This document shows, piece by piece, positions 10,265-19,383 of a stretch of 64,000 nucleotides of DNA. The stretch spans positions 2,046,001 to 2,110,000 of the forward strand of contig NZ_CP022436.1 of assembly GCF_002224285.1 (NCBI RefSeq). The letters are read 5' to 3'. Origin of the DNA: Arthrobacter sp. YN (GTDB taxonomy: Bacteria > Actinomycetota > Actinomycetes > Actinomycetales > Micrococcaceae). The notes under the pieces are model-generated. The model did no database searches and was not told the DNA's origin. It worked only from the letters and a program-made list of their open reading frames with translations. A program made the translations under genes and the position numbers. Position 1 is the stretch's first letter, and the number at the start of each line of letters is the position of its first letter.

Positions 10265-11626
10265 TCAGGCGGAGTCCGTTGACTGTTGGTTTTCCTGTGG
10301 CTGCCGGCTGTCCTTCGCTTTGGATTCTTTGGCTGGAAGGGGTTTGGGGTTCAAGCAGGCGTCGGTGAGGATCGGCGCGGCGAAGGAGACCTGCCATTCA
10401 CGGGCACCGAGGGTGCGCAGTTCAGCAGCTACCGTTTCCAGCGAGATGTCAGCCGGCGGCCGCCAGGTAATGCGCCTCAGGAAGTCCGGTGTCAGCAGGT
10501 TCTCCACCGGCAGGTTGAGTTCGTCAGCCTTTGCCTGCAGTGCGGGCCGCGCGGTCGCCAAGCGTGCCGCGGCCTCCGGATCGCGGTCCACCCACACCCG
10601 CGGCGGCGGTGGAGCGTTGGTGGGCAGATGCAAGGGCGGAACATCGGTCAGGGTGCGGGCGCTGGTGATGCATCGCAGCCAGCGCGGTGCCTCACGTTGG
10701 GCAGAGCGACCATGGAATCCCTTGGTTGCCAGTAGCTGGGGGACAGTGGTGGGCATGGCTTTCGCGGCGGCCACCAAGGCCGAATCAGGAATCAAGCGCC
10801 CCGGCGCCACATCGCGTTTACGTGCCAGCTGATCGCGCTCCTGCCAGAGTTCGCGGACTGCTGCCAACTGACGGCGGTCCCGGATCTGGTGCAGACCGGA
10901 CGTCTTCCGCCAGGGATCCACGCGGGGCGGGGAAATACCGGCGGCAAGGATGCCGGCGAATTCCTGTTCGGCGTACTCCAGCTTGCCATCGGCCTCCAGC
11001 AGCTCGATGAGCTCTTCGCGCAATTCCGCAAGAACTTCGACGTCGAGCGCTGCGTACCGGAGCCAAGGCTCGGGGAGTGGGCGGGTGGACCAGTCGGCTG
11101 CAGAGTGTTCCTTTGCCAGGCCGAATCCGAGGAGTTGCTCGATGACGGCCGCCAGGCCCACCCGGGGAAGGCCGGCAAGGCGGGCGGCAAGTTCGGTGTC
11201 GAACAGTTTGTCCGGCCACATGCCGAGTTCTGACAGGCAGGGAAGGTCCTGGGTGGCTGCATGCAGGATCCATTCGACGCCTCGGAGCGCCTCGTTGATG
11301 ATGTCCAGGTTGTCGAAAGGTTCGGGATCGATCAGCCAGGTTCCCGCTCCGTCGCGGCGGATCTGCACCAGGAAGGCGCGTTGGCCGTAACGGAAGCCGG
11401 AGGCGCGCTCTGCGTCCACCCCGGCCGGTCCTGTTCCGGCGGCGATGGCGGCGGCGCACCGTTCAAGTCCGGCGGGAGTATCGATGACCAGGGGGACGCC
11501 CTCACGTGGCGTATCGAGATCGATGACTTCGGGGACGTGGCTGTCAAAGCCGTCTACCTTGATGTGGGTGGTGGGATCAGCAACCGGATCGCCGGCTGTG
11601 GTTTTATCCAGATTTTCAGGGGTCAT
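10265..11626 (-). CDS. rnd: Ribonuclease D (DEDD 3'-5' exonuclease with HRDC domain)
   Basis: A 453 aa protein with the RNase D layout. The exonuclease domain spans about residues 55-225, with GVDAERASGFRYGQRAFLVQ (first acidic pair), WILHAATQDLPCLSELG and RYAALDVEVLAEL (the YxxxD motif). An HRDC helical domain follows around residues 265-345, then a tail. In family members it trims tRNA and structured RNA 3' ends in the cytoplasm. It starts with ATG at 11626 (MTPENLDKTT). It follows the DUF3000 gene by 91 bases on the same strand, the usual actinobacterial neighbour. Confidence 0.9.
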   Translation of the reverse strand: MTPENLDKTTAGDPVADPTTHIKVDGFDSHVPEVIDLDTPREGVPLVIDTPAGLERCAAAIAAGTGPAGVDAERASGFRYGQRAFLVQIRRDGAGTWLIDPEPFDNLDIINEALRGVEWILHAATQDLPCLSELGMWPDKLFDTELAARLAGLPRVGLAAVIEQLLGFGLAKEHSAADWSTRPLPEPWLRYAALDVEVLAELREELIELLEADGKLEYAEQEFAGILAAGISPPRVDPWRKTSGLHQIRDRRQLAAVRELWQERDQLARKRDVAPGRLIPDSALVAAAKAMPTTVPQLLATKGFHGRSAQREAPRWLRCITSARTLTDVPPLHLPTNAPPPPRVWVDRDPEAAARLATARPALQAKADELNLPVENLLTPDFLRRITWRPPADISLETVAAELRTLGAREWQVSFAAPILTDACLNPKPLPAKESKAKDSRQPQENQQSTDSA

Positions 11627-11717
11627 GGTGGCTTAAGCTTACCGATTCACGCCGGGTTCTCGCCGGGACGCCGTACTGACCGTGTAGTGGCCGCCTTGGG
11701 CGACGTGTCATCAGTGG

Positions 11718-12374
11718 TCAATTCAGCCTCCTGTTGGGAAGTCCAGTAACGCCCGGGGGAAGGGGAGGAAGCCCGGCGAAAGTACAGACCATGTCGGACC
11801 AGGCCTCCAAGTGCGCCTGGACGTCAGCGCCGGCAGGGGTCCATGAAGCGCGAAGTTCAATGTCTATGGTGTCCGGGCGTTCGGCCAGTGTGCCGAAGCT
11901 CTCGGAGAGGATCCTTGTTGCCGTGCCGCCCGCCGCGCGATACGGGGCCGCGTGGTTCTCCAAGGCGTCCACCAGCCACGTCCAAGCGACGGAGCCCAGC
12001 ATGGAATCGTTGCCCATCTCCGCGTCCATTTGGGCCCGGATGTAGGTGACAATCCGGAACTCACCTTCCCACACCGGTGAACCATCGGGATCGTAGAGGA
12101 GGATGAACCGGCCCGTGGCCAGTTCGTCGTCGTCCTCGCTCGCCGGCGTGTTCGCCTGGCTCGCTGCGAAGGCCTTGGCCGCCGGCCCGTGGACGGGTAC
12201 GCGGCGCGTCGCCGCAGTAGGGCTGAAAACTTCCGCTCCCAAAGCCACGGCGTACGGGGCCAGCCGGGCGGGCGCAGGGATCTCGTCAAGCCGCAATTCA
12301 CTGCGGCATTGGGCTTTTCGTAGTGTTCCCAAGGCGACGAGAAAGTCCGAGGGAACCTGTGCGAGGGCGTTCAC
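11718..12374 (-). CDS. DUF3000 family protein
   Basis: A 218 aa protein of the actinobacterial DUF3000 family, usually encoded beside RNase D. Typical segments are AYAVALGAEVFSP-like sequence near residue 40, GRFILLYDPDGSPVWEGEFR and the end segment WSDMVCTFAGLPPLPPGV. The start is GTG at 12374. A 7-bp hairpin (GCGAGGG/CCCTCGC, 12361-12380) spans the start codon and could limit initiation. No enzymatic motif is visible and the function is unknown. Confidence 0.85.
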   Translation of the reverse strand: MNALAQVPSDFLVALGTLRKAQCRSELRLDEIPAPARLAPYAVALGAEVFSPTAATRRVPVHGPAAKAFAASQANTPASEDDDELATGRFILLYDPDGSPVWEGEFRIVTYIRAQMDAEMGNDSMLGSVAWTWLVDALENHAAPYRAAGGTATRILSESFGTLAERPDTIDIELRASWTPAGADVQAHLEAWSDMVCTFAGLPPLPPGVTGLPNRRLN

Positions 12375-12391
12375 CCTCGCAGGTTATGCTT

Positions 12392-12427
12392 CCGGGGCGG
12401 CGATTCCCAGCAGGCTCGCCGCCCCGG
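12392..12427 (-). terminator. Hairpin terminator after the threonine aldolase gene
   Basis: A perfect 12-bp stem (CCGGGGCGGCGA with TCGCCGCCCCGG) with a 12-nt loop begins 11 bases past the aldolase stop. Confidence 0.75.
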
Positions 12428-12437
12428 ATGCGCGGGG

Positions 12438-13559
12438 TTACAGGGAGGCCAGCTCCCGCTTGATACCCGCAACGAAGGCGTCGATGTCTTCCTCTGTGGT
12501 GTCAAAGGAGCACATCCACCGGACCTCACCCCGGGCGGCGTCCCAATCGTAGAAGGCGAAGTTCTTCCTCAGGCGGTCGGCAACGCCGGCCGGGAGGATG
12601 GCGAAGACGCCGTTGGATTGCGTCGCCTGGGTGGGCTCCACGCCGTCGATCGCTTCAATGGCGGTCCGCAGGCGGGCGGCCATGGCGTTGGCGTGGGCGG
12701 CAGAACGCAACCACAGCCCATCCTCCAGCAGGGCAATGAACTGGGCAGAGATGAAGCGCATCTTCGAGGCGAGCTGCATGTTCATCTTGCGAAGGAATTT
12801 CAGGCCATCAGCCGCCTCCGGGTTGAGTGCCACGACGACTTCGCCAAAAAGAAGCCCGTTCTTGGTGCCGCCGAAGGACAGGATGTCCACCCCGGCGTCG
12901 CGCGTGAAGGCCCGGAGGGGGACGTCCAGGTGGGCGGCAGCGTTCGCGAGCCTGGCGCCATCCATGTGAAGCTTCATGCCCTTGGAATGGGCGTGGTCAG
13001 CGATGGCCCGCACTTCTTCCGGGGTGTAGCAGGTACCCAGTTCAGTGGTCTGGGTAATGGAGACCACCAAGGGCTGGGCCCGGTGCTCGTCACCCCAGCC
13101 CCACGCTTCGCGATCAATCAGCTCAGGGGTGAGTTTGCCGTCCTCAGTGGGAACCTGGAGGAGCTTGATCCCGCCCACCCGTTCGGGTGCACCGTTCTCA
13201 TCCATGTTGATGTGCGCGGTGGAGGCACAGATCACCGCTCCCCAACGGGGAAGAAGGGATTGCAGGGCAAGGACGTTGGCTCCGGTGCCGTTGAAGACCG
13301 GGAAAGTCTCGATGCCCGGGCCGAACTGCTGCTCCAGTACCTCCTGCAGCCGTGCGGTGTACACATCCTCGCCGTAAGAGACCTGGTGCCCGCCATTGGC
13401 GGTTGCCAGTGCTGCAAGGATCTCCGGGTGCACGCCGGAGTAGTTGTCGGAGGCAAATCCACGAACCGATGGGTCATGGAGTTGGCTGTTCCCAGCCATC
13501 CCGTGGGCGCTGTTGGCGCGGTGGATGGCCTCTGTTGTGCTCGTCACTTGTTCATTCAC
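12438..13559 (-). CDS. ltaE: Low-specificity L-threonine aldolase
   Basis: A PLP-dependent enzyme splitting threonine to glycine and acetaldehyde. Conserved parts are SDNYSGVHPEILAAL, VFNGTGANVLAL, HMDGARLANAA and SFGGTKNGLL, where the Lys is the PLP attachment site. The open frame extends upstream, but the extension lacks family similarity and lies over the SDR gene. I chose GTG at 13559 (VNEQVTSTTEAIHR), 10 bases after the SDR stop, giving 373 aa, close to the family norm. It is the third gene of the DUF6421-SDR-aldolase operon. Confidence 0.88.
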   Translation of the reverse strand: MNEQVTSTTEAIHRANSAHGMAGNSQLHDPSVRGFASDNYSGVHPEILAALATANGGHQVSYGEDVYTARLQEVLEQQFGPGIETFPVFNGTGANVLALQSLLPRWGAVICASTAHINMDENGAPERVGGIKLLQVPTEDGKLTPELIDREAWGWGDEHRAQPLVVSITQTTELGTCYTPEEVRAIADHAHSKGMKLHMDGARLANAAAHLDVPLRAFTRDAGVDILSFGGTKNGLLFGEVVVALNPEAADGLKFLRKMNMQLASKMRFISAQFIALLEDGLWLRSAAHANAMAARLRTAIEAIDGVEPTQATQSNGVFAILPAGVADRLRKNFAFYDWDAARGEVRWMCSFDTTEEDIDAFVAGIKRELASL

Positions 13560-13569
13560 GCTTTCAAGT

Positions 13570-14310
13570 CTATTTGGCCAGCAGGATGCGCTGGCCGTTG
13601 AGGTTTGCAGCCGGTTCTTCGAACAGTCCGACGACGGCGGCCGCCAGGTCCTCGACGTCCGTGTAGCCGGGGAACCGCCTGTCCGGATGCGCAGCACGCA
13701 TGGTTGAATCCACCAGGGCTTTGACCACGAAGACGACGGCTGCGCTGTGTAGGTCTTCTGGCTGCCTCTGACTGTCCGGCCGACCGTCCGCCTGCGCACG
13801 GCGGAACCCATCAGCCACTGCAATGGTCCAGGCTTCAGCGGCGGCCTTTGCCGCGGCGTAACTCGCGGCAGCGGCAGTGGGGGCTGACGCGGTGGTGGAG
13901 GAGATCATCGCGAACCGGCCCTGCGGGGATGCCTCGAGCTGGCTGTAGAACACGCGGGAGACGTTGCGCAGGGTAGTGATCGCGCCCCGTTCCATGGCAT
14001 TCCAATCCTCATCGGTTTGGTCTTCGATGCCTTTTGCGCCGCGCCAACCGCCCACCAAGTGGATGACTCCATCCACTGTTTCAACGCCGCGGCCGGAGAG
14101 CCCGTCCGCGAGGTCGCGGACAGCATCATACGAAGCGAGATCACACACAAGGGGGATCACTCCGTTGCCGGCTTCATTCGCCGCTGCCTGGATCCGGATG
14201 TCGTCCGAGCCCACAGTGAAAACCCGGTGTCCGGCGGCCCCCAATGCCCGCGCCGCAGCAATGCCGGACGCGCTGCTACCGCCGGTCACCAGGATGGTCA
14301 GGGTGGGCAT
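13570..14310 (-). CDS. SDR family NAD(P)-dependent oxidoreductase
   Basis: A 246 aa short-chain dehydrogenase. It has a Gly-rich nucleotide-binding motif near the N-terminus (VTGGSSASGIAAA), a conserved region equivalent to NNAG changed to HLVGGWRG, and an active-site region SSTTASAPTAAAASYAAAKAA where Ser-Tyr-x3-Lys is present as SYAAAK. The substrate is unknown. The ATG at 14310 overlaps the upstream DUF6421 stop as TGATG, so it is coupled to that gene. Confidence 0.85.
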   Translation of the reverse strand: MPTLTILVTGGSSASGIAAARALGAAGHRVFTVGSDDIRIQAAANEAGNGVIPLVCDLASYDAVRDLADGLSGRGVETVDGVIHLVGGWRGAKGIEDQTDEDWNAMERGAITTLRNVSRVFYSQLEASPQGRFAMISSTTASAPTAAAASYAAAKAAAEAWTIAVADGFRRAQADGRPDSQRQPEDLHSAAVVFVVKALVDSTMRAAHPDRRFPGYTDVEDLAAAVVGLFEEPAANLNGQRILLAK

Positions 14311-15677
14311 CAGGCCGCCGTCGCGCCGGTGATGCCTGTGGTCGATTCGATGACGGGGCGCATTTTCTTCTCCAGTGCTTCGTAGAACATGGACAGCGGG
14401 AATTCATCGTCAAGGACCTGGTCGGTGAGCCCGCGGGGAGGACCGTCCAGTGGCAAGGCATCCGGACCCTTGGCCCACACAGATGCCGGGTGGGCAGTCA
14501 CCGTACCGGAAATGAGCTCGTACGCGGCCAACCAGTGGGCGGCCTTCGGGCGGTCAATGGAACGCCAGTAGAGTTCTTCGATCCTGGCACCGAGTTCAAC
14601 CACTACTGCAGCGGCATCGTCCCAGTCGATGGAGAGCTTGCTGTCCGTCCAGTGAAGGACGTGGTGCTGGTGCATCCACGCGAACAGCAGTTGACCGCCA
14701 AGTCCGTCATAGTTGCGGACGCGGCTGCCGGTGATCGCGAACCGGAAGATCCGGTCAAAAATCACGGCGTACTGAACGAGTTTTGCGTGCTTCCTGGCGT
14801 CAGGATCGGCGTTCTCGTCCTTCTCGATGAGGACGGACTCGCGGAAGGCGGTCAAATCGCAGCGCAACTCTTCCAGCGAGTAGAGGAAGAATGGCATGCG
14901 CTGCTTGATCATGAACGGATCAAAAGGCAGATCGCCCCGCATGTGGGTGCGGTCATGGATGAGGTCCCACATGACGAACGTGCGCTGTGTGAGTTCCTGG
15001 TCCTCGATCAACTGGGCCGCATCTGCGGGAAGTTCCAAAGACGTGGTTGCTGCTGCTGCTTTGAGGACGCGCCGGAAGCGTGCGGCTTCACGGTCGGCGA
15101 AGATGGCGCCCCACGTGAAGGTGGGAGTCTCACGCACGGCAACGGTTTCGGGGAAGAGCACTGCGGAGTTGGTGTCGTACCCGGGAGTGAAATCGATGAA
15201 GCGGATGGGGACGAAGAGCTTGTTGGAGTACTCGCCTGCTTCCAGGCCGCCGATGAACTCCGGCCAGATGACCTCGATCAACACGGCTTCGACCAGCCTG
15301 TTGGTGCTGCCGTTCTGCGTGTACATGGGGAAGACCACCAGGTGTTGGAGGCCGTCGACGCGCAGTTCCTGTGGCTGGAACGCCTGCAGGGAATCCAGGA
15401 AATCCGGTACGCCAAAGCCGCCCTGCACCCACCGGCCAAAGTCCTCCACCAGCAACTCCAGGTAGCGGGCGTCGTGGGGGAACAGGGGAGCCAATGCTGT
15501 GATGGCGTCGCAGATCGTTGCTACGAGCGTTGTTGCCTCGCCGTGGACAGAGGGATCGGCGATGGAGCCGTCCTGTTCCTGGTGTGCTTGGAGTGCTGTG
15601 GCCGCGGCCTTCAGCGATGTCCACTCGGCGTTGTCAGCGGTGACACGCGGGAGGGTGGAGGTGGCGATGGTTGTCAT
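14310..15677 (-). CDS. DUF6421 family protein
   Basis: A 455 aa protein without signal peptide or clear membrane segment, starting at the ATG at 15677 (MTTIATSTLPRV) with GGAAAGG upstream. A longer frame to 15821 exists but its extra part is low-quality sequence over the promoter. Features include FVMWDLIHDRTHMRGDLPFDPFM and LFAWMHQHHVLHWTDSKL, rich in His/Asp/Glu and suggestive of a metal site. I assign DUF6421 from the general look and the neighbourhood (SDR plus aldolase). The function is unknown. Confidence 0.7.
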   Translation of the reverse strand: MTTIATSTLPRVTADNAEWTSLKAAATALQAHQEQDGSIADPSVHGEATTLVATICDAITALAPLFPHDARYLELLVEDFGRWVQGGFGVPDFLDSLQAFQPQELRVDGLQHLVVFPMYTQNGSTNRLVEAVLIEVIWPEFIGGLEAGEYSNKLFVPIRFIDFTPGYDTNSAVLFPETVAVRETPTFTWGAIFADREAARFRRVLKAAAATTSLELPADAAQLIEDQELTQRTFVMWDLIHDRTHMRGDLPFDPFMIKQRMPFFLYSLEELRCDLTAFRESVLIEKDENADPDARKHAKLVQYAVIFDRIFRFAITGSRVRNYDGLGGQLLFAWMHQHHVLHWTDSKLSIDWDDAAAVVVELGARIEELYWRSIDRPKAAHWLAAYELISGTVTAHPASVWAKGPDALPLDGPPRGLTDQVLDDEFPLSMFYEALEKKMRPVIESTTGITGATAA

Positions 15678-15734
15678 GGAGCTCGGCCCTTTCCGAAGTA
15701 GTGATTGCTTCTGGGCCGAGCGTAGCAAGCGAAA

Positions 15735-15779
15735 AGCATTGCTAATTGAAAAAAGCATCGAGCATAAGCAATTCTTGCT
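15735..15779 (-). promoter_or_regulatory. AT-rich control region with AGCA/TGCT repeats before the DUF6421 gene
   Basis: The upstream region is clearly AT-richer than its surroundings and holds AGCATTGCT at 15735-15743 and AGCAA-TTC-TTGCT at 15767-15779, two related palindromes. They could bind a regulator of the DUF6421-SDR-ltaE operon; this is inference. Confidence 0.3.
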
Positions 15780-15878
15780 CTTCGGGGGTTCCTGCACAGT
15801 TCGAGATCCAGCGCCCCACACTTCTTCCGGAGAACAGCTCCGGACGGACCGAACCCATGGCCGGCCCGTCCGGACCCG

Positions 15879-16349
15879 TCAGCTCTCTTCCGGGTTGACC
15901 AGGCGGAGCGAAATGGAGTTGATGCAGAACCGTTGGTCCGTGGGCGTGCCGTAGCCCTCGCCCTCGAAGAGGTGCCCCAAATGCGAATCACAGGTGGCGC
16001 AACGGACCTCCACCCGGTCCATCCCCATGGTGCGGTCATGAAGATAACGGACCGTGCCTTCAGCCAAGGGAGCCCAGAACGACGGCCAGCCGCAATGGGA
16101 ATCGAACTTCTCCTTGCTGGTGAACAGCTGGCTGCCACAAGCACGGCACTGATAGACGCCCTCTGTGTGGGTGTCCCAGTACTCGCCGGTGTACGGCCGC
16201 TCAGTTCCCGCCTGCCGCAGAACGCGGTATTCCTCGGGGGTCAACTCCTCGCGCCACTGGGCATCGTTCTTCTCCAGGGGAGCATCCACGGGCTCAGAAG
16301 TTGTCTTGCTGGTGTTCTCAGGAGTGTTCATGTCTTGTGCAACGCTCAC
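15879..16349 (-). CDS. msrB: Peptide-methionine (R)-S-oxide reductase
   Basis: A 156 aa MsrB that repairs methionine-R-sulfoxide in proteins. It shows the two structural zinc CxxC pairs (YQCRACGSQLF and VRCATCDSHLGHLF), the SHCGWPSFW segment and the catalytic Cys in RFCINSISLRL. The start is GTG at 16349, overlapping the upstream stop as GTGA; an internal ATG (MNTPENTS) is an alternative. Coupled to the preceding gene. Confidence 0.93.
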   Translation of the reverse strand: MSVAQDMNTPENTSKTTSEPVDAPLEKNDAQWREELTPEEYRVLRQAGTERPYTGEYWDTHTEGVYQCRACGSQLFTSKEKFDSHCGWPSFWAPLAEGTVRYLHDRTMGMDRVEVRCATCDSHLGHLFEGEGYGTPTDQRFCINSISLRLVNPEES

Positions 16350-16837
16350 GAGTCGCCGATAAATCCCGAACCCGCGTACAGGTGGAGTACCGGAAGTCCC
16401 AATTGATCCTGCGCCTTGTTGGCCCAGTCGGTGTGGAACGTATCGGCAATGGCATGGGGGCGCGTGACCACTACGGCCTGCGCGGCATCGAGTGCGCGCA
16501 CCTTGGATACCAAGCCGGCCACGGCACCGCCGTCGACGACTTCACCCGTGACGCCGCCACCCAAGCCGGCCAGTGCCGCCAAGGAGGCAGACAACGTCTC
16601 AGACGCTTCAGCACGCTCCGCCGCCGGATCCGGTGACTGCGCTGTAAGTTCGCGGAACGCCTTGGCAATATCCAGCAACGAAAGATTCTCCAGGAAGTCC
16701 ACCAGGAGATGTCGCTCGGTATTGGCGGGAACCAGGACAACAAGGGGCGCGTCACCGCCATCCACCAGTTTGGCGATGTTAACGCGGTCGTCGGGGCCAA
16801 GGGGCTCTTCAGTCAGGATGACTATGGGATCACTCAT
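16346..16837 (-). CDS. Conserved hypothetical protein upstream of msrB
   Basis: A 163 aa soluble protein starting at ATG 16837 (MSDPIVILTEEPLGPDD). It has alternating hydrophobic strands (APLVVLVPANT; AQAVVVTRPHAIADTF; LGLPVLHLYAGSGF), which suggests an alpha/beta fold. No catalytic motif is recognised. The open frame extends further up but without coding character. It overlaps msrB by four bases, so the two are co-translated. Confidence 0.72.
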   Translation of the reverse strand: MSDPIVILTEEPLGPDDRVNIAKLVDGGDAPLVVLVPANTERHLLVDFLENLSLLDIAKAFRELTAQSPDPAAERAEASETLSASLAALAGLGGGVTGEVVDGGAVAGLVSKVRALDAAQAVVVTRPHAIADTFHTDWANKAQDQLGLPVLHLYAGSGFIGDS

Positions 16838-16958
16838 GGCTACAGCGTAGTCCCGCACAAGCTGAGTCCGCAGGCTTTTGGCACCGAATCCGGGCACAGG
16901 GGCGCCGCGCGGTCCGCACCTGCACCAGGCAATGCCAGGGAGCGGCAACAATGGAAGC

Positions 16959-18278
16959 ATGGCATCGACACACCGGTCAGCGAGCGACGCTGCAGAGAAC
17001 AAAATGTCCCTCCGCACCAAATGGGCCATTGGTGGCTTCCTCGCGGGCGGCACCCTCGCCGGCCTGCTGGGCGCCGGGTCCTCCGCGCTCGCCGTCTATT
17101 TTGCCCGGCGCGTCATCACTCCGGCGGCCCGCCACGAGGACCAGGAGGTCCTCGCCGTCATCAGGGATGACAAGGGGCTCCAGGTCATCCTCGCGGCTAC
17201 CCCGGACACCACCATCGACGGCGTGTTCAGCCTGTTCTTCGCCGGCGGGCAAGGACACGCACGGATTGGCCGGATCGTGTCCTATTCCCCGGCTGAGCAG
17301 ACGGTCCTCCGCGAGGTTGAAGAGGTCTACAGTGGCAATCTGTCAGAGGCCCGCCGTGCCTGGTGGAGCGGCGCTACCTATCCGGACCCGGCATCGATCG
17401 GCCTTGCGGCCGAGGATGTGGAGATAGAGGTCGACGGCGGGCTGGCGCCGGCGTGGTTGGTCCGCGCCGATGCTTCCGCTCCGGCTCCGGTCTGGGCAAT
17501 CATGGTCCACGGGCGGGGCGCCACCCGGCTCGAGGGCCTCCGGGCCGTGCGTACGGCGCGGAACCTGGGGCTGGACAGCCTGCTCATCTCCTACCGCAAC
17601 GACGGCCTTGCCCCTTCAGCCCTCGATGGGCGCTACGGCCTGGGATCCACTGAATGGCGGGACGTGGAGGCTGCCATTGATTACGCCTTGGAGCATGGGG
17701 CCGAGGAGATCGTGCTTTTTGGGTGGTCCATGGGCGGGGCGATCAGCCTTCAGACAGCCGATCTCTCCAGGCACCGCCACCTCATCCGGGCTTTGGTGCT
17801 GGATGCCCCCGTCATCAACTGGGTCAATGTCATGGCCCATCATGCCCAAATGAACAGGATTCCCTACACTGTGGGGCGTTACGGGCAGTTGATGTTGGGT
17901 CATCCGCTGGGGCGCAGGCTGACCGGCCTTGCGGCTCCCGTTGACCTCAAGGCCATGGATTGGGAAGCCCGCGCCATTGAGCTGCGGACTCCCACGCTGT
18001 TGATCCACAGCGTCGACGACGACTACGTTCCGTTCGGGCCGTCCGCCAGCCTCGCCGAGAAGAACCCGGAAATGGTGACCTTTGAGCCCTTCAACGGGGC
18101 GCGGCACACCAAGGAATGGAACGTGGACCCGGAACGGTGGGAACGCGTGGTCCACTCATGGCTGCAGCGACAGTTGGCTCCCCGGAACAACCCGGGACAG
18201 GCAGTGGCTGGGCCGGTGGATGGTGCAGGCTCAGCGGGTGATGCGGGCCCGGCTGAAGCGTCTGGCCAGACTGGCTAG
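16959..18278 (+). CDS. Alpha/beta hydrolase with N-terminal membrane anchor
   Basis: A 439 aa protein starting at ATG 16959 (MASTHRSASDAAENK). A hydrophobic helix at about residues 22-48 (AIGGFLAGGTLAGLLG) should anchor it in the membrane. The hydrolase domain follows: VWAIMVHGRGATR as the oxyanion region, GWSMGGAISL with the nucleophile Ser, SVDDDYVPFG with the acid and ARHTKEWN with the His. The tail is Gly/Ala-rich. Substrate unknown; the family includes esterases and peptidases. Divergent from the msrB operon and convergent with ybaK. Confidence 0.85.
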   Translation: MASTHRSASDAAENKMSLRTKWAIGGFLAGGTLAGLLGAGSSALAVYFARRVITPAARHEDQEVLAVIRDDKGLQVILAATPDTTIDGVFSLFFAGGQGHARIGRIVSYSPAEQTVLREVEEVYSGNLSEARRAWWSGATYPDPASIGLAAEDVEIEVDGGLAPAWLVRADASAPAPVWAIMVHGRGATRLEGLRAVRTARNLGLDSLLISYRNDGLAPSALDGRYGLGSTEWRDVEAAIDYALEHGAEEIVLFGWSMGGAISLQTADLSRHRHLIRALVLDAPVINWVNVMAHHAQMNRIPYTVGRYGQLMLGHPLGRRLTGLAAPVDLKAMDWEARAIELRTPTLLIHSVDDDYVPFGPSASLAEKNPEMVTFEPFNGARHTKEWNVDPERWERVVHSWLQRQLAPRNNPGQAVAGPVDGAGSAGDAGPAEASGQTG

Positions 18279-18292
18279 GTCAGTGCCTGGTG

Positions 18293-18799
18293 TCAGCCTC
18301 TGGCCGCTGGGGAGGTCCCGATGGCCGCAACGGTAGCCTGTGTCAACCGGATCAGGTCCGCCGGAGCAAGTTCGATGTCCAGTCCGCGGCGGCCACCGGA
18401 GACCAGGATGGCGTCAAAGCCCAAGGCTGATTCGTCCAGGACTGTGGGGGAGGGCTGGCGCTGCCCAAGAGGGGATATACCGCCCAGCACATAACCGGTG
18501 CGGCGCTCAGCGGCCTTGGGATCGGCCATGGACGCTTTCTTGGCCCCCAATGCCGCAGCAACGGATTTCAGGTCCAGGTTTCCCGACACAGGGACAACGG
18601 CCACCGCCAGGCGGCCTTCGACCTCCACCATGAGTGTCTTGAAGACCCTCTCTGGCTCGATGCCCAGGAGCTCTGCGGCCTCCATGCCGTAGCTGGCCGC
18701 GGCCGGATCATGGGAGTACGGGTGAAGCACAAAAGGAACGCCGGCCGCAGCAAGAGCTGCAGTTGCCGGCGTTCCCTGTGAAGCCATTTTCCTGGCCAT
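18293..18799 (-). CDS. ybaK: Cys-tRNA(Pro)/Cys-tRNA(Cys) deacylase YbaK/EbsC
   Basis: A 168 aa member of the YbaK/ProX editing family that hydrolyses misacylated Cys-tRNA(Pro). Family features are ERVFKTLMVEVEG with the conserved Lys, VVPVSGNLDLKSVAAALGAKK and TGYVLGGISPLGQR. The length is normal. It starts MARKMASQGTPA at ATG 18799. Convergent with the hydrolase. Confidence 0.9.
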   Translation of the reverse strand: MARKMASQGTPATAALAAAGVPFVLHPYSHDPAAASYGMEAAELLGIEPERVFKTLMVEVEGRLAVAVVPVSGNLDLKSVAAALGAKKASMADPKAAERRTGYVLGGISPLGQRQPSPTVLDESALGFDAILVSGGRRGLDIELAPADLIRLTQATVAAIGTSPAARG

Positions 18800-18834
18800 A
18801 CCGTCTGGTGGCGCCTTTCGGTTTCCTGGCGGGC

Positions 18835-19293
18835 TCAGTGCTCCAGCCGGCTGGCGGCTGCAACTTTGCGCTTGATGCGGCCGAGCATGGCAGTCATTCC
18901 CCGCATACGCAGGGGAGTGATGGCACGGGTCAGGCCCAACAATTCGGGCATGTCGTCCGGAACAGCAAGGATCTCCTCGGCGGTCAGTCCGTCGAGGCCC
19001 TCGTGCAGTACACCGGCGAAGCCGCGGGTGGTCGGCGCCTCCTGGGGAGCCTTGAAGAAGAGCCGGTACTTGCGGGCACCGTCAGGATTCTTCTCCGACT
19101 CGATGGTGAGGAACAGCGGGGACTGGCATTCCACAACCTGCTCCAGCAACTCAGGGTGGTCCTTCAGGCGCTCTGGAAGCTCCGGAAGGCCCCTGGAGAA
19201 CTCAAGCAGGAGCTGCAGACGGTCAGGCTCCGTCAGTGCCTGGAAGTCATCGACGATTTCCGCCAGTGCGGTGGGCAAAGTGTACGTACTCAT
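18835..19293 (-). CDS. sufE: SufE family protein
   Basis: A 152 aa sulfur acceptor of the SufE type, which takes sulfur from cysteine desulfurase for iron-sulfur assembly. The conserved Cys lies in [10 protein letters not shown] (about residue 57 from the ATG). [24 protein letters not shown] is the typical N-terminus. I use ATG 19293 ([10 protein letters not shown]); GTG at 19311 adds six residues and is possible. It sits 90 bases after the sulfurtransferase gene on the same strand, a recurrent actinobacterial pair. Confidence 0.9.
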   Translation of the reverse strand: MSTYTLPTALAEIVDDFQALTEPDRLQLLLEFSRGLPELPERLKDHPELLEQVVECQSPLFLTIESEKNPDGARKYRLFFKAPQEAPTTRGFAGVLHEGLDGLTAEEILAVPDDMPELLGLTRAITPLRMRGMTAMLGRIKRKVAAASRLEH

Positions 19294-19383
19294 CTCTTCC
19301 AGCTTACGCACAACCGCAGCGATTGTGCTCTGTATGCCGCAACACTACGGGGCCCTCCGGACGGTGGCGGATTCACGCAAAGA

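Noticed and set aside
14244..15701. 485-codon plus-strand frame over the DUF6421 gene
   Set aside because: Mirror frame; the minus strand has the better start, ribosome site and operon overlaps.
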